The position numbers and the translations under genes are program-made. Below are positions 1-15,300 of a DNA stretch of 64,000 nt, piece after piece (position 1 is the first letter of the stretch; the number at the start of each line of letters is the position of its first letter). A model generated the notes under the pieces. That model was not told the DNA's origin. It saw nothing but the letters and a program-made list of their open reading frames with translations, and did not search any database. The stretch is from Mya arenaria. Taxonomy: Eukaryota > Mollusca > Bivalvia > Myida > Myidae. The stretch lies in contig NC_069127.1 of the NCBI RefSeq assembly GCF_026914265.1, positions 17,185,045 through 17,249,044 of the forward strand, in the 5' to 3' direction.

Positions 1-202
1 GATGAGTGTATCTTGATGACTAATGACCCTGATAACGTCAAATTAATTCGTGAATAAAATTTAGTTATGTATCCAAAATGGTGGACTATGTAATTTCCGT
101 GATGGATTATTTGATTTATCATCATATTTTTAGAATGTCATGATTTGAATCAAAGTGTAAACGTACGAGGTAAATCCAAGGCCGAGGCCATAATTAAGAA
201 CA

Positions 203-340
203 ATGCTTACAGAGCTTGAACAAAGTGTGTACGCCGAGTTATTCCAAACGTGTGACGCCGATGGCTCTGGCAAAATCTCCGGAGGGCATGCATTCGAGTT
301 ATTCAGACAGTCAGGATTACCACATGATGTTTTACAGCAG
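203..340 (+). CDS. REPS1: REPS exon 1: start and first half of EH1
   Basis: The ATG at 203 has A at -3 and an in-frame TAA at 191-193, so the start is well placed. It encodes 46 residues of EH domain 1, including a degenerate EF-hand-like loop [12 protein letters not shown]. The loop has Asp at 1 and 3 but His at position 12, where a calcium-binding loop has Glu. The donor is CAG|GTAAAT, phase 0. Any 5'UTR exon further upstream is outside what I can support. Confidence 0.9.
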
Positions 341-3300
341 GTAAATATTGGGATAAAAACACGTTTTTTGAGTTTATTGCATACATACACTGTTATAGCC
401 TGTCTGCTCAAATAGTGCACAACACCAGCTGACATTTGTATTTAGCGTAGGCTAAAGGAAGAGTGCCCAATAAGGGACTTGTGGCTGCATTGCATATTTG
501 TTTACTGGAACACTATATCTGCTAAGAAAGCTAACTAGGCAGCTTGTTCATCATTTACATGGTGGTTAAACTTAGACAAACGGGCAAAACTTAGACAAAC
601 GGGCGAGTATGGCATGACAGCTTGGCCATATTCTATCTATATTCCATTAATGTCAAACCGCTACTGGGGACCTAGACATGTGCGCGTCAAGCTGCAAGAT
701 TGTTAGTAAAAGTTGTGAATGAAACAGTACTTTTAAAACCAAAAGTTAAAATAAGGGGGTACAGATTAGGTTTAAGAAAAAAAAGAGTTCCAAAAACGAA
801 TGGACGGACAGAAGGCTTGGATAGATATGCAGAGTTATTGCAATCAGGGCTTCTGAAAGACGACAATTTGCAAGTCTGGACCAATTTGACCACATCGGGC
901 CGATTTCAGGAACAGAAAATGGATTAAAAATAGATCTGAAATTTGTTCATTTTTTATCTATTTTCAATCCAAAACAGCTAAGTCAGTAAAAATTGTAATA
1001 CACAAACCTTGTTTGTCATTCAAAAATCCCCCTGACACCCCTGATAATAATAATAGTGACAAAATCACAACCATTAGATTAACGCGACCATCTGCTTTGA
1101 TTAGCTATGATGAACACTCGATATCTTCAAATTTGCAGAGATGCTCTAATGGCAGGTACATGTACTTGTTATTTGTTCAACCACATGGTAGAACACAGTA
1201 GACCTATGTTGCTGACTGCATAATGCAAATATTTTGGATAATTATTGTTCGCCTTTTTTTCCTTGTCCAAAATAAAACATACTCTTTTACTTATGTTTTG
1301 GCTTTGCTAAATTATGGCAGGTTCCAATACACATTTCGTTAATCATTACATTAATTAATCGGCAATTATCAATTGGTTATTTATTTCGCCTAATACAAGT
1401 ACCATCAACTGCAATCCAAACAAACACCTGAGAAAGTTTAACATATTAACACATGTATTGAAATGCGTCATACAGCTGCAGATCAAACAGTACACTTTGT
1501 GATGAGCGGTGTAGAGATGAATCGTATCGAAATCAGTCAGTCAAAACTCAGCCAAAAAGTCAAAACTCAGCCAAAAAAAGTTAGTTTTTCTAAATGTGTA
1601 ATTCTGATTTTAACACATGCTTGATATATTTTACCAGCAAATGATACTATTAAGCATGAATTTAAAAGGAAGAACAATTAATAATTGTCATATAACTACA
1701 ACCAATTAATGCATGCCTCTGACTAAACTGGGTTATTAATTGAAGTACATAGCACAAAAATCCTATAAAAAGACTTAATTTTATCACATCGAAATTTAAA
1801 TATATATGTCAATGCGAAAGCCTTTATTAGGTTAAAATAACAACATTACTTTGTACTTCTCACTAAATTTTGCGATATATCAAATAGTGTCAAACATCAC
1901 AAATAAACTTTAAAAAACAAACAAACAAAAAACAGTTATTGGACATACACATGTATTAGTATGCTTTTACTTCCCCCCTTCAACACCTATCCCGATGTCA
2001 AGGCTGTGATGGACCGGACCCGGGATCGATAATATTAATAGCTCTTGTTTTCCGATAATAGGGTCCTGGCATTTATACCTGCCCCAAAATGGCAATGTTT
2101 TGTTGACAGAAGAATCTGAATCAGTTTTTCATTTAAACTATTGTAATTAATGAAAGGTATTGGCTAAAAAATAATTTATGTGTAACTTTTGTGTGTTTAT
2201 CATACAATTCAGTGTTATTGTATATTAACAGTCGAAGAATACATTTTACATTGGTATGAATAAGACTTGTGGCATTAAGAAGAACATAATGAATGTTTAA
2301 AAAGTTCACTTAATGCCATTTTATATTGTGGCTATTGATCCATACCCTACTGCTGTTTTCTCGGAATTCTCCTGTCACCATAAAAGACTCTGTACAACTT
2401 ACACAACAAATAAATAAAACCTTTAGATCTGCATGTGTATTCCTTTATAGTATGTTCATAGTAAATTTAAAGACAGTGAGTCATGTCTCAGTTGTACAGG
2501 CTATGAAGTTTAATAAACGGCATTGTTTCATTTTTTTCATTTTTCATGTCCGGTGTACACATTTCCAGTTGTAGACTTGGGAGCCTTGTGTTGATTACAT
2601 TTTACAAAATCACATAAGGGTGTACAATTCACTTACATTAAAAACGGACTGTGATTCTGAATATAAGTGCAGGTATATATATAATAAATATATTGAATAT
2701 TTAGGTACCAATCAATTTGAACAACAGAATGCCAATCAATATAAGAAGAAAGGTACATGTGCACAGTAAGAAGGAGGGGGTCTTTATAATTAAACAAAAC
2801 GTGTTCTCAATTTTACAGTGTGAGAAATGTCTTCTAGTGCTAAATGTAAATTACTTGGCTTAAAGAAGCCACTCAAAGATGACTCCCGTCATAAACAATG
2901 CAGTTTATATTTTTGACTTGTAACAATACATTGCATTATACATACACCCACCTTTTTTTTTTAGGTTACTGAGCTGTGTGGTGCCAAGAGGCTAGGCCAT
3001 TTTGGTCGCAGTCAGTTCTACATCGCCCTCAAGTTGATAGCTGTGGCTCAGTGTGGCTTGCCCGTAACTACCGACAGCATCAACTCAGGTACCAACATGC
3101 ATGTGCCATAGTTAGTATTTATAAGCAGCAGTGTTAGATATTCAGGTTTTCAAGAACTGATGAGCGTCTACATGTATCAATATTAAGACTCACCAGATGG
3201 TGGGCGGGATGCAGTGTGTCTAAATATCATTGATGGGCCCGCAGCCTTTTTGGGCAAGACTGATAGGTCAATATGACCCAGAATGCCTTTCTTCTTTTTT

Positions 3301-6300
3301 TAAATATAAACTACAATAGAATTTTTTTTTTAACTTTATTTTGTCTACAAAATTCATATGAATCATAGGAAATTAAAAAAAAATATACAACAAGCAAAAA
3401 CGTTTTTTGTTAGTTTTCTTCAAATTACAATCACTGAAGCTACTTTGAATGTAAGATGTATGACTTGTTTAGTGTGTTAATGTTTGTGTGTGTTTTAGTA
3501 TCAGCAGATTTTCTGTCCTATTCTGATACCCTTATTAAGCAGGGTTATCTCAAAACATGTAATTGAATTAATAATTTCCCTAGATTTGTTTACTACAATC
3601 AGTTTGCATGCTATATTCCAATGCATCTGATGATTAACTTATAAATGTGAATCTATAAGGAACCTGTCTAAACATTTTAGCCAACTAGCTGTCATTTTCA
3701 GCAGTGTAAATCACTTTCAAAAGTACCCATTGATCAATTTTATCACAGATGTTAAACTGTCAGGCCGTGTCTGTGTTGTTTTGCTGTTTTTTTTGCTGCT
3801 TCCTTGTACTGTTTGCCTTTTGGGAAGCCATGAAGAGTGTACTGTATATTTAACATGTGAAAAGTCATGATTTTTTTATGTGATGAGTGTCAATAAATAC
3901 CGATGCTATTTTTAAAACTTACTGGCTAGACATACCCAGTAGATTTTGAATTGAAAAAATACACTCAATGCAATGTACACAACAATATTAATTTCATGCA
4001 AGTTTTTTACAATTTTTTACTTTCTCGGAATAGAATCATCTGGTTTTCTAGTCCCTTTAACGTTAATGTTCTTACAAATAATATTTTAATCTTGTTTCAG
4101 GTGTTGACATCCCTTTACCAAAATTCCATAAAGTATCTCCAAGTGATATTGGTATGTTCACATTTTAATGTCTGAATAATGGTTTTTAAATAAGTAAATT
4201 TTGGAAATGGATTAGATGTGCAGCAAATTACATGTACATGTACATACCATTCTGGCATATTTTTTTATAGTTAAGCCCCTTGATATTTTGAGAGATCCAT
4301 TTTCCATTATACATCAGGTGCTGCCTCTGGTACTGGCCAGTCCACTGCTGACAGTATTACTGAAAGGTAAGCACATACATGTATTTAATTACTGCGCATA
4401 AGTTATGAAGTTATTGTCAAGCCATAGTCATCACCTTGGTGATTCTGGGTATTTTGTGCTTGAGTGCTTCCTTCCATTTGGTTTTGGCACGTCTTGGCTA
4501 TTACTTGGCCATGTATCAGGGGATTTTAAAACAACACAAAGTGAACACGTGATACACGTCTGGGTCAAAGGTTAAGGCTACACTTGAAAGACTGCCTTGC
4601 TTAGACCTTTTTATGCCCAAAAGGTGGGCATATGATTATCGCTCTGTCTGTCTGTCAGGCTCAATTTCTTGTGTCTAGACTTTCTTTTTAATGGACAGAT
4701 TTTAAAATCCTTGACACATGTGTTTGACATACAAAGACAACGTGTTGAGTGCAAGACGGACATGGGTCTTGCACACAACACATCGTCTTTGTGGTCAAGG
4801 TCACACTTAGTGTTTGTTTACTATGGAATACTTCATATAAGGACATAAAGAATAGGTGGTCATGTCAGGGCTGTAACTTTCCCTGGTATTGACAAAATTA
4901 AAAATAACTTGCAACACATGTTCTACATACCAAGACAATATGTCACATGAATGACCCGTGTCGCTACATCAAAGTCAAACGTCACACTTAGTTTTTGTAA
5001 ATAGTGTAAAGTATGGAATGCTGCATATAAGGACATAGAGTCTAGGTGGTCGTGTTCGGGCTGACACTTTGTCATGCAGAAAGGGATTTCATAATTACTT
5101 AACACATGAGTTTTGTATATAAAGATGAGGTATTGCGTGCAAAGCTCAAGTGCCTACTTCAAAGTTCATGGCCACACTGACATGTTTATCATTATGGAAG
5201 GCTGCATATGCATATGTTGCAGTATAGGTGGTCGTGTTCAAGTTGTTACTTTGGCATGCACTGAGGGATCACGATTGAACTGGATGGCATTTCAGGGGCA
5301 TTCGTCACTTACTGTGACAGCTCTTGATCATAATTGTAATAACAGCAGACTCAACATTATTGACCTTTCATCAACTAGTTTATCAAAGTCTCACCATGCA
5401 AAAGGAGACATTTATGTTTATATCTATAATATTTGATTTATTTTAAAATTCAAAACCATGTTTTGTGTACAGAAGTACACACTAATAACTGTGTTAGGTA
5501 TAATTGAAAACAGCTGGTCCCCTAGATTAGATGGATGTTGGTGTTGTACATGCCTAGTCTGATACAAGCCTATGTATATTTACAGGCAGTTGCAGGGCCA
5601 GCTGCCTCCTCCCCCCAGCTCGGCCAAGAAGGTTCATTCCCGCAACTTGTCTGGGCAATTCCGGGGAGCCCACGCTGAACAACCACCACAACAGGTAAGG
5701 GGACTCTGGGTTAAGCTTCTGATTTTAGAAGGAACTCTATTTTGTGTTTGTGCGGTATAAAGAAGGTCAAATATAACAATGCACTGATGATGTTTATATA
5801 TATATATATATAGTAATGATAATTACATGTACGTGTTCATTATCCTTAGATTTCACCTCTTTATATGAAATAATTATTTTTATCTATAGACGTGTTGCTT
5901 TCCATTCCTGCGTTTTAATTGTATTATTTCAATATTTAAATGGCAAGTCAATCAGTGATACATTTAAGTCATTGTTTTGGGAAGCATTGTGTGGAAGATT
6001 TTTGTTTTTCAGATATTAAAGGATGGTCAGTCTGTTGTGCCCGACACTGTATCTTCTCCATTCCTTGCCAGTCAGTCACAAATCCCCACCCAGGGTCCTC
6101 AGCCTAGTGTGCCCCTGAGTGTCCCAATCTCACCCCCCATCTCCCCCAGGGACCAACCCCTTTTGCTCCAGTAGCCCCAGTGATGACCTCATCTGCTGGG
6201 AGCCAGCAGTTGACCTTGACTGGGGGAATACCAGAAACAGTACAGCAATCTGGGATGGTCAATCAGATACCACTGAGGGGCACAGAGGAGTGGGCTAGAT

Positions 6301-9300
6301 TCGAGAGTGATGATGAAAAACATGGTAATTATAATCTCTTCATATGGTGTTCAAGAGCTTTACTTATTTTTTATATCATTGGATATAAGTTTAAGAGAAA
6401 CTTTGGCAGAATGTTCAAAAATAGCTTTACGATATTTCTACAAATTTTCTTCTGAAAACGTAAGCTACATACGTACATATCTGATAATAATTATGAAGCT
6501 GATTTCCGGATAACTTGATTGAAAATCTTTAATATTCAACTGGGTGGTATGAGCAGCTAAAATACAGAGTATGAATGTGTCTATATCGTTAGGTTTGCTG
6601 GGCCATGGTAAGAAAGAGGGCTGGGATATGAAACTTCCAGACTTTGACTCCTCCTCATACAGCTCAGACACTGAGAGCGTGGAAGACGTCTGGTCCATCA
6701 ACGATGAGCAGCGGGAATATTACGTCAAACAGTTTGAATCCGTAGAGCATGACCCCAATGGACACATCTCCGGTCAGTCTCAATGGTTTTTAATTTCACA
6801 TTATTCATGCAAGCCTTGAACGAGAAACAGGGCTAAATGTTTGGCATGCTTGTTCAACATTATGGGCTTGTTCATTTCTCAAAGCCAAAAGGTGTAGACA
6901 ACAATGACATAAAAAAGTGCTGCTTCATCCTTGTACGTACATTTTGGTACTTTTCATATTTCCTTCTTTTCATTGTAAATGTGGCATGATTTTACATCGT
7001 TTATGAACAAGTAAAGCATGTAAATAATAAAATGTTGCTGGAATTTATTTACATTATCCTTCCATTTAATGTAGAGGATCTTGTTTGGATGGCATATTAT
7101 TTTTCTAGGTATTTGAACATGTACTGATTTTCTTTCTAGGTGTGGTTGCAAAGGAATTCTTTGAAAAATCCAAGTTGACTAATTTGGAACTGTCCAAGAT
7201 ATGGTAAGTTTATTGAAACAAAAATTGGAGTGCAATCATTAACTACGGTACATGTATATACGTAAAGTTTTATGCTATACAACTGTGATATATATTAAAG
7301 TAATCTTAAACAATACATAAAACATTGACCTCTGAAACACCAGACATAGACCTTTGATATGACTAAGTTGTATGTTTAATAAAAACCTCTCACTTGAATG
7401 GAATAGAAAGTATTAAATGAGTTGATATTGCTAGTTTTAAATCCAACTAATACACTGGGGTCAACCCTGAAGAGGATGACTTGGAAGAAGAAGAAGTCTA
7501 TATTTATTGAGAGACCAGTTTATTCTCTTCATAAACTACCCTGTACATATCAAAACCTGAATTCATGACAACTTCTCTCCAGATTGACACAGTTTTTTCC
7601 ATTTTCAAAGTCAGGATTGATCTCTGATACTTCTGTTTTAAGTCAGTGAAATTTTTACTTCTGATAGCTATTCTCATGTTGTTTTTGGTGTTGTCAGGAA
7701 CCTAGCAGATCTGAATCATGATGGAGCCCTGTCGTTAGAGGAGTTCTGTATCGCGATGCACCTTGTTGTATTACGCCGTAATGAGATTGAAATCCCCGAG
7801 AGACTGCCGTTCTCTCTCATGCCATACAATGCTTTCACCAATGGTACGTGATTGGGTCCTACTAATTTAATATTTAATACTTTAATATTTATGATCATCT
7901 AGGTGATTGGTGTTTCTGTAAAGGCAAGTGCAGATACATCATTGTATGCTGGAATTTTGCAACAGCAGAGATAATTAGATGAATACCAATATTTATTTCT
8001 CTGATATCTAATGTTTAGAAAAAATTATCATGAATTTAATATGTTGCCAAATTTGATCACAGTATAGTTCATAGGAAAAAACTTTTTTATCAGTTTTCAG
8101 CAAATACATGATTTTATTATTTTCAGATGAGAATGAGCCATTTGCTGCAGACCTTCCTGAAGGTAGCACATTAAAGCGGTTGAGCCCACAGACTCCACCT
8201 GCAGGCCACTGGGAGGGTCTCGTGCAGGACTCGCCTGCAGCAGTCTCCAGTAGCGAGGTCTCCTCACCGAGTGTTACCCCTGCAAACTTTGACTTCCAGA
8301 AACCTGAACCCTCAGATCCTGTATGTATTACTGTGGTGTAGTCGATGTATTTGTATGATATTTAGTTACTACTGTTGTTGACAATGTTATTGACAATATA
8401 CATGTATCTCATGTGACATAAGGCACTGCTTTATGGGTTTTTTAAGCTTCCAGCTGTCTGCCACGACAGGCAAAGAAAAGAAATGAGGTTCCTTATCAAT
8501 AAATATTGTCGTTTTTCATTTTAAAGGAATTATGTTTACAGAATCTCTTCTAGGAATGATTTTTAGCTTTGCTTTTCTTAAGGTAATAAGTCTGTTCGTC
8601 TGTCGGTCACAAATTGTGCCAGCTCAATATCTCTTAAACCTCTTGAAGGATTTTGAAATAACTCGATACAAATGTTCACCATCAAGGAGATAGGTTCAAG
8701 GTAAAGGTGACAGACAGTGGTCAAAGGTCATATGACTACATTTTCTGTCCACTCCATATCTCTTAAACCTCTTGAAGGATTTTGAAATAACTGATACAAA
8801 TGTTCACCATCAAGGAGATAGGTTCAAGGTAAAGGTGACAGACAGTGGTCAAAGGTCATATGACTACATTTTCTGTCCACTCCATATCTCTTGAACCTCT
8901 TAAGGATTTGAAATAACCTGTAACAAATGTTCACTATGTTGAGACAATGTGCAGCCGGGAAACATCAGTTTTGGAGTACAAGCAACTGTACAGTTATCTT
9001 CGCATTTGGCATCTTTGTACAAAAAAATTCTCTTCAAAAAAACATTCAAGATATTGAAATAAAACTTTAATAGTACATATCTTGCCAGAGACAATGCACA
9101 CATTTATAACAGGGCCCATATGCCGGGATTTGATAATTTAATATAAAATGTTATAAACCGAAAATATCGAACAAAAATTGGATTCACTCCACAGCAATCT
9201 TATTAAAATATGTTTTAATGAACCTTCAGAGTAAACATCTTGTGATGTTTCAGGAGGCCCATATAGTTCAGCCAAAAGCTGTGCGTCTCTCTCCGGACAT

Positions 9301-12300
9301 GTTGAATGAAATGCCTGAGGTTCGGCCAGAAAGGGGTAGGGCGTTTTCAGGTAGACTAACCCTGGGTGATGGACATGTACCCAGCTTTAAACTAACATTG
9401 TTTAATCATGTAGCTTGTGGTAAACAACAACAGTGCCCTGTCTCATGGCTTGCTGGATTGGGTGATAATCAATAGGCTTTAATCTGGGCTCAAGTTAGAC
9501 AGCTCTTGTAAGACTGTTCTACACAGAGCCATTCCAATAGGGTTTTAGTCGTAACTTCAATTATCTTAAATCTCATGTATAAACATCACAAATGGCAATA
9601 CATGTAAAAGAATATTTCCTCAACTTTGTGTTAACTATAGTTCAATTCACTCATGTACCAAAATAATGAAACTATGGCACTAAGATAATTGCAATTTACG
9701 TCTAAAATCGTCCAAGATCTTAAACGGCCCTCAGGTATTGAAAGCCAGTATGTTAAAAATGTTAAGGTAACCATGTGTTCATGTGTAAAGATTGAACTCT
9801 TTAGTTTACAATATCAATTTTATTAATACAGATATATTTATAACCATTCAATAGACAACATGCATTTTTTCTGACTGTTCTAAATAAAACTAATGATCTG
9901 ATAAGCCATGAGAGAGGGCACACACAGTTTACAGTTCTTTGTTTGGAAAATGTAATATTGATTTTGATCATACCATGTTGAGAGGTCATAAACAATTTCT
10001 CTTGTTAATTATTCACTTCACTCCAAGTTTTCAGTTCATTCTTTAGTTAAGCATGGCTGCATGCGACTTGGACATGGGATATTTACATAATGGTAGATGA
10101 GATTGTAACTAAAGAATCTTAGATCTTTATGTGTTTGCCTGTAAATGATGCATCATTGGATCGGGATGGATAGACAGGAATGGTGCATCTTGTGTGAGGC
10201 ATGGTGAAAATATTGTGACAGCTGCTGGGAACGTGGATGTAAATTATTTTGTTTATGTGTTTTAAAGGTTTTTTTATTGATTGTTTTAGCTAGCAAAGGT
10301 ATGGCCACATTTAAGTATCTAGAACTTGTAGAAATATGAATAAATCTGTTGTATTCAATATTTGCTAACTTGAATCTATTAAGCTTTTATAATACTGTTA
10401 CTATCGCTTTAAATATATCAGTATAACTGATCAAGAAAGAAATTGCAGTAATATACCTCAAGCAAAAAGGTCTGAATTATTTTCATAATAAAATGTCTAG
10501 TTATGATCATAGCCTTGGCGTTGTGAGTGATAGCATAGTCTGCAATAACTTCATTATCGGCCATTACTTAAAATCTATAAAATATATTAACATGAGACTT
10601 TGTCCACGATTTCCACTTGATTACTATGGCAATATACATACTGTATAAGTGTATCACGTTCCACAACTCTGGCTAGAATCTTTGTTGGGTAATGCCCATT
10701 GAAAAACAGAGGGCTGTTGGCATACGTTTCTGATGTGCTTGTACAAATCTTACTTAAATGCCAATCAGGTAAAGCTAGACTTAGCTACTTGTATATTATT
10801 ACAAATACCTATTACATATTAGAAGTCTCATCAGTACGTCTTTATAGATATTAAAAAACAAACAATTTTAGACTTAGTTAAAAACTGTAAATACTCTTAG
10901 CCTTTAGTGTTCATTTACCTTGTATACCCAAACTATATTGACACGCTTAAGTGGAGATAACTGTTGTTTAGTATAGTGTTATAGCTGTTGTTATTTTGTT
11001 CAATTCTATAAAATTGGTGCTTGGGTAATTACAGTATGTTCATTGTATAAACAAAAACTCTTGTCTATTTTAGAAAAAAACCTGAGATTATGTGCTAGCC
11101 TTTCTGTCATCAGTGGTTGTGTTGTCAAGGTGCTAAATCTTTAAACTTCACCATAACTCAAAAAAAAATTCAAGATATTCAAATAAAACTTTGTAAACAT
11201 ATTGCCAGAGACAATAGGCACATGTTTAGCAATGGAAGGCCCAAATATCTGCCTTTGATAACTGTCAAATTATGTCGGAAGTTTGACTGAAAAAAAAGCA
11301 CTTAGCGTTGATGATCATCTTGCAGCGCCCCTGGTTTTGTTACCCAGACAGCTTCATTATTCCTGTCATTCTTGTGCCACTCTCTATATATTGTTATTTT
11401 TATCGTTAGCTTAAACAGATTATTTGTTGCCTTTTTGTTTTTTTTGTTTTACACCATACAAATACATGTACTGTGATATCGTATATTTTTGTGGAAGTCT
11501 AATTTTTTATCACCGCCAAATGAATACAAGCTTTTTCTTTCACGGTGGTTGTAACTTCGCACATTCAAATTATAATGAAGTCATAAAAAGATGTAATAAA
11601 TTAATTCCAAATTTATATTTCTTAAGACTCTTTGAAAATGTTCAGAATTAATGACTGGTCAAGATAAGCTTTCTCATACAGCTGATGATATCGCTGTGGT
11701 TTCACCAGTTTGTCATAATATAGGTTATATATTGTCTTAAACAAATGACCAGGAAAGTTCACATCATATTGGTACAAAATCGCATGTTATTATTTAGACT
11801 GCTGCATCTGATATGAATCTGCGAATTGTGAACTCTGCATAAAACACGATATTACAGCACTTGTTATCTGTGTGTAGTGTTTGGAGGAGAGACCTTACAA
11901 GGGCAACAGTCGTCATCAGTTTCAAATAGAAACCACATTCGTTTTCTTGCCTATAAATCTATGGATTTCAGTACTTCAATACCAAATGAATTCATATGAG
12001 AAAAAAATAATTCCAAAACAATTCAGATGGCAGTAATGGGCTTGAGATACAGTCTACTTAGAATGCCATGGTGTTATTTATAACACCAACCAGATTAGAT
12101 TAAAGCAGCAAATTCGAGACTTCAGTATGATATAATTACTGTACAAAAGCATTGCAGACTTCTACTTTGTCACCCTAATATTGAGAATACAAATAATTCT
12201 GCATTACAAGTTGTCATTGATGAACTGCAATGGGCAAGTTCTTTATTAAGCTTATTAGACTGCATGTACACTGTGACGACCTTGCAGGGACTCTGTTCTA

Positions 12301-15300
12301 GCCTGTTGCATGCTGTTTATGCTGTTATGTTGTCCCCTGACAGAGCCAGGTCCACAGAGTCCAGAAAGTAGGGACCTCACCCTCCCCGAGTCTGACCAGC
12401 CAGGCGTGACAAAGCTCCGCGCTAACACTGCCACTATGGCGGACACAAATATCATAGATCCCACTGTACACAGCCGTCCAAGACCCCTGGTTAAGAGGAA
12501 CACAGGTAGAGATCCTCCACACACATCAGCCAGCCGCTTGCTCTCTATAGAAGTGATGATATGAATACATTCGAGCTGCTTCCTGCAAAATAGTACTTCT
12601 TGACATGCAAAATTATCTTTGATAGATTACTGTAATGATGTCAAAATATTGGGGTCTGCAGGCGTGCTTTTTGAACCATAGTATCACTAGTAATTAAGTG
12701 AATGTTTTTTTGAACAAATTTGTCTTTCATTTTATGTAAAATTGACCCAAAATTGCAGGATGTGGCTCATTTGTAGTGTTAGTGTTTGAAAAGAGACGAT
12801 ACCAGCCTTGCACTTTAGATCAGCATTACATGATCAATATTCTAGAATGTAGTGAGCAGTGCTATGGAATGAATGTCTTCCAGCTTGCATGTTAAGGTAA
12901 AATATGAACAGTCAGTATCCATTCAACATTGTGTTTTCAGGATAGGCAGGATAGGGTAGGCCATAACTTTGTCATGACCAAACTGGCAGCACTGGTGGTG
13001 GCACCTTGATGCATGTTGCATGCTCTATTTTGTTTTTGAGCTTTGTGTGAACATTTTACTTGCCTGCTTTAAAATGTTATTTTGTTGTTTTTCGCTCCTA
13101 AACAAGCTTGTCTGTATGAAATTGTTTAAGGAAAGACATGCTTTTAGCAAAAAGACGAGCAAAAAATGTTTTAATTTGATCATTAGTCATTTTCCCAAGC
13201 TAAGCTTCAATCATAAAAATACTTGATTAAAGGTGGTATAAAGATGTTATTCTTGTACAAGTTCTAAATGTATTACTGTGTTATATTTTATGAATGAATT
13301 TGTGCGCCTATTTGACTCAAAACAACACGGCTAATAAATACCAGAACTGTGTCCATCTGAAGTCTGCAGTATTCTCTGTTGTTTGTATTTGATAACATGA
13401 GAAATAACAACACATGTCCTGGAATGATTTGCATATTTCAGAAAGTAAAGAGTAGAAACGATGAAGAATAATACATAACTATTTTCTGATATACGTCTAG
13501 ATGTGCTCCATGATTTGTACAGAATTGAACTAGTAACTAGCTTTACTTGGCTGACTGATATTCAATAGTGGTCAGATGGTCAAAATGTTTGTTTTTTAAA
13601 AACACAACATAAATAATTTTATAAAGTGCATGTAAGTTGTCTTCAATTTATGGTCATGAGGATGTTCACATAAATGTAATGAAGGCAACAGACACACATA
13701 TGCCTCTCTGCAGTGAAACAAATGCAAACATTGTAGGTTTAAAAATATAAACATACTGTAAGGGTCAATATTGAATGAAGTCTTAGAACACAGTTGCATT
13801 TATAGTTTTGTTGTGTTATCTCTTGGCATACATGTTCAGATATCTGTCATGTGTTGTTGAATGTACAGTTTTATCATTCTTTCATTGTATGGACAGTTCC
13901 AGGTGCTATGCCGGGCCACATCCTGCCCCCAGTTCCCCTCTCTAGTCACAACGAGGACCGGTTTACAGTCACTACTAGTGTGGACACTGAACCGCCCGTC
14001 CCCCCACCCAGACCTCAAAATCGTAGCATGTCCGTAGACTACAAAGGTAACATGGTAGACACGTTTTTTGTGGCTTGAATAATATTTACTACTCTTGAAA
14101 AATGTAAATCTATTTTAAACTGCACAGTGATTATTGAATGATCTTGGCAGTAATACTTTAGTAACGATGTACTGTACATTAGAAACAAGATTCTATTGAG
14201 AAATAACTGTCCTATTTTCTAACCAAGAATCTAGCTGACACAGTGTTTACAATGATAGCAGGTAATTACAGAATGATTATTTACATGTCCATAACCTGTT
14301 GTTAAGGAAAATTATGACTGCATTCCTGGAGAAATGAGATGTACATAACCATGCCAATACATTTATAAGCAATGCTTTCTGTCTCTCAGCCCCGCCTGCT
14401 GTACCCCCTCGAGTATCCGCCAAGGAGGTGAGTAACTGGTGCTGCCTTGGAAAAGCTAACTAGAGAAGTTGTTTGTCGCACATAATTCAAAGTTGACACA
14501 ATGCCATGATTTAAATGTCATCATAATCATGATCAAGTTGTTATTTAAAAGTTTAAACCATAAACAAATGCCTTTCCCTGTAGTGTGATGACACTGTCCA
14601 TGAGTTAATGACCTTAAGTGTATAGGTACACTTACCTTTAATAACACAACATATCACTTTTGAAGAATATGAATGGAATATGATTTTGTGATGCTTATTT
14701 GCCACTTTACAACAAACCTCTCACACCCACTGACACATTCCTGACAGGCCCCTGGAGCCCAGAAGCTGGCCCACCTGAAGCACCTGGAGCCTGTGCAGTC
14801 CCAGGAGGTGCTCAACATCCAACCGGGCTCCACTAACGTGCCCCCGGGCTCGAGCGCTGCACCCACCATCACTGCCATACACCCCAATCAGCATGATCAC
14901 ACTCACTCACAGGAACGGAACAAGGTACACTGAGCTTGTTAAGGATACTTTTTTATGAAAAATTTGGGGAATTAAAGGATTTGTTTGTGATTGCATATAT
15001 GCTTACTCTGCTCTGTTTTGAGACACTTTGTGTACTTCAATGTGACTTGGTTATGAGGGTTAGGGTTACAGTTGTCTATCTGTAAAGGTTCACGCCGGGG
15101 AGAGAGTGATCTAGTGGTATAGGTGTCCACCTCTGTTTCCAAGACATCGTGGGTTTGATCCCAGGGTGAGAGTGGTCTAGTATATGTGTACGCCTGAACC
15201 CGAGACATCATGGGTTCTATCCTTATCAGGATGAGAGTGGTCTAATGGAATAGGTGTCCGCCCCCACTCAAGAGGTTGTGGGTTTGATGCCTACTAGGTT

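Noticed and set aside
5113-5436. ORF of 107 codons in REPS intron 4
   Set aside because: It lies inside a dispersed tandem repeat and is not supported by splice sites.
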